Below, piece after piece: positions 56,802-64,000 of a DNA stretch of 64,000 nucleotides (its first letter is position 1; every line of letters starts with the position of its first letter). A program made the translations under genes and the position numbers. The notes beneath the pieces were generated by a model. That model saw only the letters and a program-made list of their open reading frames with translations, had not been told where the DNA came from and made no database searches. The stretch is taken from the NCBI GenBank assembly GCA_014529385.2, contig CM043943.1, forward strand, positions 96,932,355-96,996,354, given 5' to 3'. The stretch is from Adiantum capillus-veneris (taxonomy: Eukaryota; Streptophyta; Polypodiopsida; Polypodiales; Pteridaceae).

Positions 56802-57499
56802 CTTAGATTCGTCGAGTAGATGCATAAGATGTTTGACGACACTTTTCCTTCCAATTCTCATCTTGCATATGTCTTTCTTGTTGGGTGAAACTCTGCTCTC
56901 TGATGTCCAAAAGGCATATACCAAATCTCTTGTTTCATTGGTAATAACGGTTCCTCGTGGCAATTGTCTCTCACAAGCACTCAATGGCAACACTTCATCT
57001 TCATCTTTATTCTCTAGCCGTGAGCTTGCTGCATCTATATTCCTTCGATGGATCTCCAAGATACTAGCCATTCTGGATTGGTTTACTGATTGTGATTTTG
57101 TACTATTGTTCAGAATCATTGCCAAAGAGATTCTCTTTACAAAAAGTTCACTTACTGAATGAGGGACCTTGATTTGAGTCAAAGTGTTGCGCACACCCGA
57201 TACAACAGTGTCTTCGACTTTGCTGAAATTTGATGGTTGCAGCAAGGAAAATATTTGGTGGTCCAGGAGTTTCGAAAATATTTCCTTCTGCTCATTCTTT
57301 GCAATCCCTACTGTTTGCTTGCGCCAACATCGAGCCACCGCTGCACAAATGTTCTTTCTTGACCTGGCTTCCCATAATCCAAGAGCTAACGTAGGATGTC
57401 TTTCCTTGCTTCTCTGTGCACGTTTCTTTGCAGCCCAATAATCATGAAGAAAAGCGTGATTACCGGCTGGAATACTAGTGCTAATGGAATTGATGTGCA

Positions 57500-57698
57500 T
57501 CTACTGAACATTGCTTGGGCCACCTTGTACCTCTTCAAAAGAGAGGAACTGTGCGTCACCTTCCATCTCTTCGATAGAGAGGAGTTGTGCATCACCTTCT
57601 ACCTCGTTGAAAGAGAGGTCTTGAGCATCACCTTCTATGTCATCGAAAGAAAGGTCCTGAGCATCACCAAGACAGTAATCTCCTGCGCTACTATCCAT
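57500..57698 (-). other. Possible N-terminal segment with four 12-residue repeats
   Basis: From the ATG at 57698 the minus strand reads MDSSAGDYCLGDAQ and then four repeats of G-D-A-Q-x-L-S-F/I-x-E/D-x-x-E (36 bases each, 57545-57668), up to a TAG directly before the ATG at 57500. Either the TAG is a lesion and this is the true N-terminus, or it is a short upstream frame. Confidence 0.45.
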
Positions 57699-57700
57699 TT

Positions 57701-57705
<5 letters not shown>

Positions 57706-57778
<73 letters not shown>
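57706..57778. repeat. (GA)n microsatellite in the leader of the unknown gene
   Basis: About 36 uninterrupted GA units, CT on the gene strand, directly before the first ATG. A second, shorter GA run is at 57880-57898. CT-rich 5' leaders are common in plant genes. Confidence 0.93.
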
Positions 57779-57780
<2 letters not shown>

Positions 57781-57905
57781 CGAACACAGCAGCTCGGTGG
57801 CTATGGAGGCGGCAAGGAAGGCAAGAAGGTTCAAAACTGAGAGAGACACACAAGGAGAGGGACGTGCGACGGAGGGAGGGAGAGAGAGAGAGAGAGAGGT
57901 GCTGA

Positions 57906-58133
57906 AGTGAAAGCTCCCAACTGTAACCCCACCCCCCGGCCCCGCCGTCACCCCCACCACTTCGTAAGATTGCATGCTTCTAAAGTTAAAAAAACGTCCA
58001 CTTTAAAAAGAAGTTTATTTGCCCTCCCCAGTTCCAAAAAAATTCCCATGGTTTTTACACACAAGAATCACCAGGCATATGTTGTGTCAAGGACACTAAT
58101 TTTTGTACCACCAAACCATGCTTTGACCCAGAT
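57906..58133 (-). promoter_or_regulatory. Possible promoter region of the unknown gene
   Basis: C-rich (57932-57960), then AT-rich on the far side; a weak TATA-like AAATAAAC on the minus strand near 58012-58019. Only position supports a promoter role. Confidence 0.3.
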
Positions 58134-61100
58134 GGTATTGGCAATCTCCTGTCCAACACCCAAATCATCCATAAGGCGTCTGAGCCATACACACTCAACC
58201 GTAGCTGTGAAGATTGCCATGTACTCAGCCTCACAACTCGAAGTGGCCATAGTAGTTTGCTTATTGCTCAACCATGATATACATGAATTGCCAAGCATGA
58301 AACAAAAACCACTTGTGGACACTCGCGTGTCAAGACAACCAGCCCAATCTGAGTCCTAAAAAGCATGTAAGTCTGGCGGCAATGATCCCCCCTTGGGATA
58401 AACAGGCCAAGATGTAAAGTGCCACTAAGGTAGCGGAAAATCCTCTTGACAGCCTGCCAATGCTTAGACCCTGGGCTCTGCATAAATCTACTGACCTGTG
58501 AGACTGCAAACTGAATATCCGACCTCCTGTTGCATACATAAATGAGGCAGCCAACAACAGTTTGATAAAGAGTGACATCAGCAGGATTGCCAGCATCATG
58601 TAGACTCAACTTCAAACCTGTTTCCATGGGAGTGGCAATAGATTTGCAATCCTCAAGTCCAAACTTACATAGCAATATCTCTATGTAACTTTTTTGACAC
58701 AAGGAAATACCACCATCACACTGCTTAAACTATATAGCCAATAATGATGCAACAGCCCCAAATCTTTCAATTTTCAAGTAGCATTCAAATCAGCCTTAAA
58801 TTCAGCAATATGTCTCTCATTTGGTCCACCGATTGGCAAATCATCGACATAAAGAACCACAATGAGAAGTAAATCACCCTCACGCTTTACATACAATGTG
58901 ATTTCTGTTGGACTATTACGAAAGCCTCGTTTGACCAAATGAGTGTCAACTTTCTCATACCAAGCACGAGGAGATTGCTTCAACCCATACAAAGCCTTCT
59001 TACATCTGCACACTTTGTCCTCTTGTCCTCAAATATGTCACCATTCAAGAAAGCAGTAACAATGTCTGATTGATGTACATCCCAACCAAAATGAGCTGCC
59101 AATGCACATAGAAAACGCACAATAGTCATACGACAAGTGGGAGCAAAATTCTCTTCATAATCTATGCCTTTTTGTTGTGCATAACCCTTTGCAGCAAGTC
59201 TAGCCTTATGGCGATTCATCTCACCATCCGGCTTGCGTTTCAACTTGTAAACCCACTTCGTACCAATGGCCTTTTTGCCAGGAGGCAAATCACATAGAGT
59301 CCATGTGTCATTTTCTATCAGTGCATCATATTCTGATTGCATGGCAGCCATCCAATTTTCAAAAGACATATTCTCCTCAAAATCTTGTAAGCTAGACATA
59401 GCCAAAGCATAAAAATCTGATGCATGGCGAGAGCCTCAACGAGTACGACTAGACAAAGGTGCATCCAATTTACTGTCACGTAAAGTGTACACCAGCCATT
59501 TTGGCATACCTCTAGCCTGCTCATTTTTAGCCCTTTCCTCATCAAGTACATCATGTACATCTACATCAGTAATAGGCTGATCTCTAACATTTTTAGAAAC
59601 CCCCATAGGCTGTACATTTGCCTCATTGGAACTTACACTCGTATTTCCACCACTGAAAAGAGGCAACAAAGTGTCATAAATGTCCTGTGAGCTTACATTA
59701 CTATCTCTAGTACATGACAGCAAGGGCTGAACAGAATCTTCCACAAACACTACATCCCATAAAACCAGAATACGTTTTGTTTGCAGATGATACAACCTAT
59801 AAGCTTTGCTTTCAACACTATAGCCAACTAAAATACATTTGACAGCCTTATCACCAATTTCCCAGACTGTGTTTGTGGCACCAAAGCATATGCCAAATAG
59901 CCAAAAACACGCATGTGCTCAATAGAAGGCTTTCTATCATGCCATGCTTCATATGGAGTAATAGACATACTGCAAAGCTTTCGTAGGACACCTGTTTAGT
60001 ACATAAGTGGCACACATGATGGCCTCAAGCCAAAAACAATGTGGCAAAGCTTGACTTCTGACCATACATCGTGCCATTTCCGTAAGTGACCTGTTTTTCC
60101 TCTAAGAAACACCATTTTGCTGAGCTTTATAAGGCATTGTACATTAGTGTTTTATCCCACGACTAGCCAGGAATGTATTGAATTCATGAGACATATACCC
60201 CCCCCTCGATCGGAATGGAGGGTGCCCATAGTACATTTTGAAACATTTTCAGCCATAGCCAAAAATTGTTTGAAGCACATAAAAACTTCGGACTTTACTT
60301 TAAGCGGAAATACCCATGCATGCCTGGAGTAATCATCAATGAAATTCACGAAGTAAAGGTAATTGCCCAAGGACGGAGTTTGCATGGGCCCACAAACATC
60401 ATTATGCACAAGCTACAACCTGCATGTGGCCCGAACTGAACCATCCTTTGGAAACTTAGAACGATGCATCGTACCCAAAATACAGCCTTCACATACATGT
60501 TTGACAGGCGCTTCAAGAGGCAGCAAAAAAGCAACCATATCAGATTTCTGCAAACGCAGCAAACTGCCAAAATTCAGATGACCAAAATGTGCATGCCAAA
60601 GTTTTGCATCTGAAATAGCCCTTGAATTAGCAACAGCATTTGCGAAATTTTGTCCACACTTGTCAAACAAAGTGAGCTTATATAGTCCACGACACGAAAG
60701 GCTAGATGCAACAATTTCATCACCAAAATTGAGATCATGAATTGTACATCTGTCATCCACAAATTTGACTACACATCCAAGTCTAGCAAGTGTGGATATA
60801 GACAAGAGATTCTTCTTGATCCAAAGTACATAAAGTGCATCAACAAGTGTGAAGGAACTGCCATTTGCAGCAGTAAGCACAATCTTTCCAACTCCCTAAA
60901 CCGGATAAGAGGCATTGCCAGCACAAGTAATAGAATTCCCATGAGGGACAGACTCGAGAGAGGTGAACAATTCACTATGGGAGGTAATGTGCTTTGTAGC
61001 ACCACTATCAAAATACAACACATGTGAATCTGCAGCAATTGACAAGCATGCATCATGGATAGCAGGATTGTAAGTGAACTCTGCGCTAAAAGCCCATTCT

Positions 61101-61862
61101 GCATCGACATCAGCATCACAGTCTCCTTTCACAGAAGACTCAACAATGGTTGCATTTGTAGTGGAACCAACATTTTCAGTGGAACCACCCTACCCTCTTT
61201 CTTCTTAGCCTCTTTGGTCTTCAACTTAGGACACTGCTTGATCAAGTGATCATTAGCTTTACAATAATGGCAATGCATCTTCTTTTGCCCTTATCACCAG
61301 AATTGTCAGACAAAGTGCTGTCAATAGAAGCATTAGGAACAGACGTTTTTCCACTCGCAGCAGAACCATAAGAAGTGGCCGCATTGCTATTACCACCCTT
61401 TCTTTGAGAAGCAATAAAAGCTTGTTCAACTGCACGCTACCTAGTCTTGTTTTTTCTGGAAAGTGACTCTTGCAACAAAAATGTGCAGAATGCATCAAAC
61501 TTGACAACTTCTGGATTTCCTTGGGTCATAAGTCTCCAAGTACTAGCAAAAGTCTGGTAATAATCTGGTAAGGCATCAAGAACATTCTGCACAAGGGAAC
61601 TGTCTGAAATGACTTCACCTGCAGAAATAAGTTGCTCATTGATATCCTTGACACTAGCAAGGAAAGTGTCCATATCATCTTCCTCATGCATAATCTTCGA
61701 CTCCAACTCTTTACGTAGCAAATCAATTTTAGCCTCATTGCGGCTTGCATAAAGACCTGCTAGAATATCCCAAGCCTATTTTGCAGATTTTGCTGAAGGG
61801 ATGTGAGGAACAATGGTGCACTTTGCAGACAACACAATCAATGCATGAACCTGCGCATCCTT
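58134..61862 (-). mobile_element. Ty1/Copia relic, related to the young element, both ends missing
   Basis: Aligns with 11853-15641 of the young Copia element over its whole length, in the same orientation: Gag (about 61050-61860), protease, integrase (about 59700-60890), RT (about 58700-59400) and RNase H (58134-58600). Neither LTR nor the outermost coding parts are present. Differences of several per cent by eye and about ten or more breaks show it is much older than the copy at 11313-16492. Confidence 0.9.
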
Positions 61863-62783
61863 TTTGCATCTTTTTGGTCAACTGAGCATGTACACATGTT
61901 TATCACCTCAATATAACCCTATGAATCAATTTTCAACAAGTTTGGATAATTTTGCCCCAATTTTACGCTCAAGTTTCAAAAAGTCAATACAAACTTTAGT
62001 TTTTACCCAGTTTTTGGCCTAGTTTGGTAATCTTAATCTCTTGGGCCTTTACAAATAGTGTTTGTACACATGCAATGAGTCAATGGTATGACCCTTGGTC
62101 AAATCTGAGCTAAAAGTTAATAATCACAATTATTAACTTCAGGCTTGAAAAAACACACTTTTGTAATTTTTTCAAACACAACCTTTACATGAGCTATTTT
62201 AAGCCTATGAATCAAGTCAAAACTTAATTTAGCCTAAAATGTCAAGAAAAAGTAAATAATCTGAGTTTTGGCCAACTCTTGAAATTTTTACCTCGAAGTG
62301 TCCTTGAGCTTACGAACTGGTTCAAACAACTTTTACGCTTACTCTCCAGTCGGATTGAGTGGTTTCGAGTCTTTTCGTGCTATTTCTTCTTTGAGACAGA
62401 GCAATGTTTTGAAATCCACCTCGGATCCTACTTACCCTACTCCTAGATTCTCATGCAATGGGTTTGTGGGAAGTGTTCACACACTCGTTTTTCTTGTCTT
62501 TTATGGTTTTCTGAGCATTGACCTCAAGATTTATCTCGTCTACCAATCATCCTCAAAATCCTAATCTATTTCTACAATCCTACAGTCCTAAAAGCACTCA
62601 GCAAGTACAATTCCTTCCAAGCTACCTCTACACAGCAAAAGACGACAATCTTAGGCTATGCGGTTTCTAAAAGAAAGTTTTGAACTCTAGGCGATCCTAG
62701 AGGAAGTTAAAGAATAACTTCACAAAATGCTCGTGTTTTTTCCTAGTTTAGGTCTCTTTGATCCCTGGCACCAGTGCCAAATG
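61863..62783 (-). other. Possible leader of another Gypsy element; no gene seen
   Basis: AT-rich, without a credible gene. Near 62767-62783 the minus strand reads CACATTTGGCACTGGTGCCAG, which resembles an LTR end (CACA) with a TGGCAC-type primer-binding site as in Athila-like Gypsy elements. Confidence 0.35.
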
Positions 62784-63314
62784 TGGGACGCATGTCTAAC
62801 CTTACCATCCTATCTTATTGCAGTATTAGCGAGAACCACAATTAGATTGTCAATCCATGGGATGAAGCTGACTCGAATAGTGCATAGAGGCTAGAAGAGG
62901 TTGTCAATCTCTCGGAAAAAACTAACAACTCACATCTAACTCAAGCTACACTCAAGTGACTGAAAGCACCAAAAGCCAATTGCTCATCCGCAAACAAATC
63001 ACATCCGTTATAGCATCAAATGACATCCAAAATTAACGAAACTTTATGTTTATAAGACCTAAGAACACATGCTTATGGTCTCAAGCCCCACTTCAGGTCA
63101 AGTTCCAAAATCACGATGATTAACATCAGTGGATTTTTGACCTAGTCGTTTGCGACCCAAAATGCATCTAAATGCTGAGCAATGATGCCCCAATACCCCG
63201 CCTATGCTTAGTTTTTTATTTGAAAGTGTAAATTCCTAGTTATGATGAAATTAGGCCACGGGTTGAAGACGCCAAAATCTACAAATATTGTGAACTTCTT
63301 ACGTTGTGAGCGGG
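62784..63314 (-). other. Possible LTR sequence of the same Gypsy relic; no gene seen
   Basis: If the primer site above is right, the LTR starts here on the + strand with TGTGGGACGC. Its other end is not visible as a clear boundary. Confidence 0.3.
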
Positions 63315-63583
63315 ATGGAAACACACACATTGCCTCTATAATGACCCGACACACACTCTTGGGATGATACACACACACACATTATGGGGCACCACTCGGC
63401 TTACACAACCAGCCTGGCCGAGATAGGAAACACAAAGACGGAGTGAGAAGAGAGAGATTTCCCACTTTCCCACTCAATACTCACACATACACACTCACAC
63501 ACACACTCTCAATTCAGCTCAAAGGAGGCAAATTGTTGCTTTTTAGACTCAATGAAGCTCAGCCCAACACCAATGGGGCAAAT
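63315..63583 (-). repeat. Fragment of the Tat-like LTR
   Basis: TGTGAGCGGGATGGAAACACAC... aligns with 7010-7275, including CTCTATAATGACCCGACAC and CACTCGGCTTACACAACC. It is cut at 63584 by a forward Copia-type LTR. Confidence 0.8.
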
Positions 63584-63725
63584 TGTTGAGCTTATATGTG
63601 AAGCTACTCAATATATGGCTTCTCTATATATGGCACCCAAGTCCCCTCTATATATACATCATCTCATGTGTGTATTCTACACACTTTGGGGTTCTACTTC
63701 TGTGCTCTCTCCTTCTCTCTCAACA
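63584..63725 (+). repeat. 5' LTR of a forward Copia-type element
   Basis: 142 bases, TGTTGAG...CTCAACA (7-base inverted ends), with a pyrimidine-rich end and TATATATGG/TATATATACA near 63620-63660. The element's coding part lies beyond the window. Confidence 0.85.
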
Positions 63726-63737
63726 TGGTATCAGAGC
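63726..63737 (+). promoter_or_regulatory. Primer-binding site of the forward Copia-type element
   Basis: TGGTATCAGAGC directly abuts the LTR; it is complementary to the 3' end of initiator Met tRNA. Confidence 0.9.
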
Positions 63738-63744
63738 AGTACGT

Positions 63745-64000
63745 TTTTGTTTTTGATTTTTCTCCTGATCAAAATCGATTTTGCAAAAACTACTAGTGAG
63801 ACGGATCGGAATCGATGTGGTCTACAACTTTGCAGAAGGAACTTTCTTCAAATTCTGCACCGATTTTGAGTTATCGTTCACGGACTGCGTACATACCTGA
63901 AAAACAGCTTCCGCGTTTTGTTTTTGATTTTTCTGCTAATTGGAAACGATTTTGCAGAAACTACCCGCTCAAGAGACCGGAATCGATGTGGTCTACAACT
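63745..64000 (+). repeat. Duplicated leader segment, period 171
   Basis: GTTTTTGATTTTTCT...CGATTTTGCA...CCGGAATCGATGTGGTCTAC occurs at 63749-63828 and again at 63920-64000. It lies between primer site and the expected Gag start. The second copy reaches the window edge. Confidence 0.8.

Larger units (their letters stand above)
54795..57705 (-). pseudogene. Gene relic of an unrecognised, possibly transposase-derived family
   Basis: Minus-strand gene with one clear intron. Exon part 57500-56802 gives 233 residues, with AFWTSESRVSPNKKDICKMR and GRKSVVKHLMHLLDESK at its end. After a phase-0 intron (56801-55225; GT...AG), the next exon opens V-E-L-Y-Q-R-F-K-K-A-H-P and continues KPYFVRKLKDKNTCYC, then a Cys/His-rich stretch (CTCSVCC; WESIMCPKPPNCEYHAKKC; GDCSQCGV). 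One in-frame TAA (about 54961-54963) lies in the Cys-rich part. The gene stops at the junction with a Copia relic near 54790, so the C-terminus is lost. From memory, S-P-N-K-K-D plus K-P-Y-x-V-R-x-L-K-D-x-N-T-C recalls an uncharacterised family of large proteins in spore-bearing plants and some animals that may be transposase-derived. I am sure of the exon structure, less of the family. Confidence 0.6.

Noticed and set aside
54795-57705. Assignment of the unknown gene to hAT, Mutator or KDZ transposases
   Set aside because: Cys-rich motifs are suggestive, but I see no BED, DUF659, MULE or hATC signature, and the catalytic region is missing.
57635-57975. Frames with long Leu-Ser runs
   Set aside because: Products of the (GA)n microsatellite read in several frames.
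62298-62564. 88-codon forward open frame
   Set aside because: No recognisable domain; lies in probable Gypsy leader DNA.

Overview
The window looks like intergenic DNA from a large, repeat-rich land-plant genome. The signs are plant Ty1/Copia and Ty3/Gypsy lineages, a BED/DUF659-type hAT transposon, a plant-style PPR gene relic with the D-M-Y-x-K-C-G motif, and a calmodulin relic. The style of the PPR relic and of the unknown gene at 54.8-57.7 kb suggests a fern, lycophyte or other spore-bearing plant, but this is inference. No complete, ordinary host gene was found.

Layout. 1-8.1 kb: an old minus-strand Tat-like Gypsy element with two RNase H domains, inserted into an LTR element that seems to encode only Gag and protease (8.1-18.6 kb). 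That host is split again by a very young minus-strand Copia element (11.3-16.5 kb, identical 227-bp LTRs, 5-bp target duplication). 18.6-26.3 kb: a decayed Gypsy relic split between protease and reverse transcriptase by a 6-kb terminal-inverted-repeat element (T2), which carries a smaller relative (T1) and a tandem pair of foldback elements. 26.5-27.8 kb: calmodulin and PPR pseudogenes. 29.5-33.5 kb: a 3.97-kb hAT transposon with a perfect 8-bp target duplication, a broken transposase, an array of about nine hairpins before the transposase and a different tandem array after it. 34.2-34.9 kb: three related hairpins. 35.3-40.8 kb: a second Gag-protease-only element, interrupted by a 1.97-kb non-autonomous LTR element that may carry captured coding sequence. 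40.8-46.4 kb: Gypsy integrase relics and reversed LTRs in a tandem duplication of about 2.1-2.45 kb.

46.4-50.0 kb: LTR and leader DNA, then a Gypsy Gag-protease relic (50.1-52.5 kb), cut by the 3' half of an old Copia element (52.5-54.8 kb). 54.8-57.7 kb: a minus-strand gene relic of an unrecognised, possibly transposase-derived family. It has a phase-0 intron of about 1.58 kb almost filled by a minisatellite with higher-order periodicity, and a CT-rich leader. 58.1-61.9 kb: an older, end-truncated relative of the young Copia element. 61.9-64 kb: LTR and leader fragments, ending in the 5' LTR, primer-binding site and duplicated leader of a forward-strand Copia-type element that runs off the window.

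All coordinates of relics are read by eye. Domain names rest on motif recognition, not on database searches.
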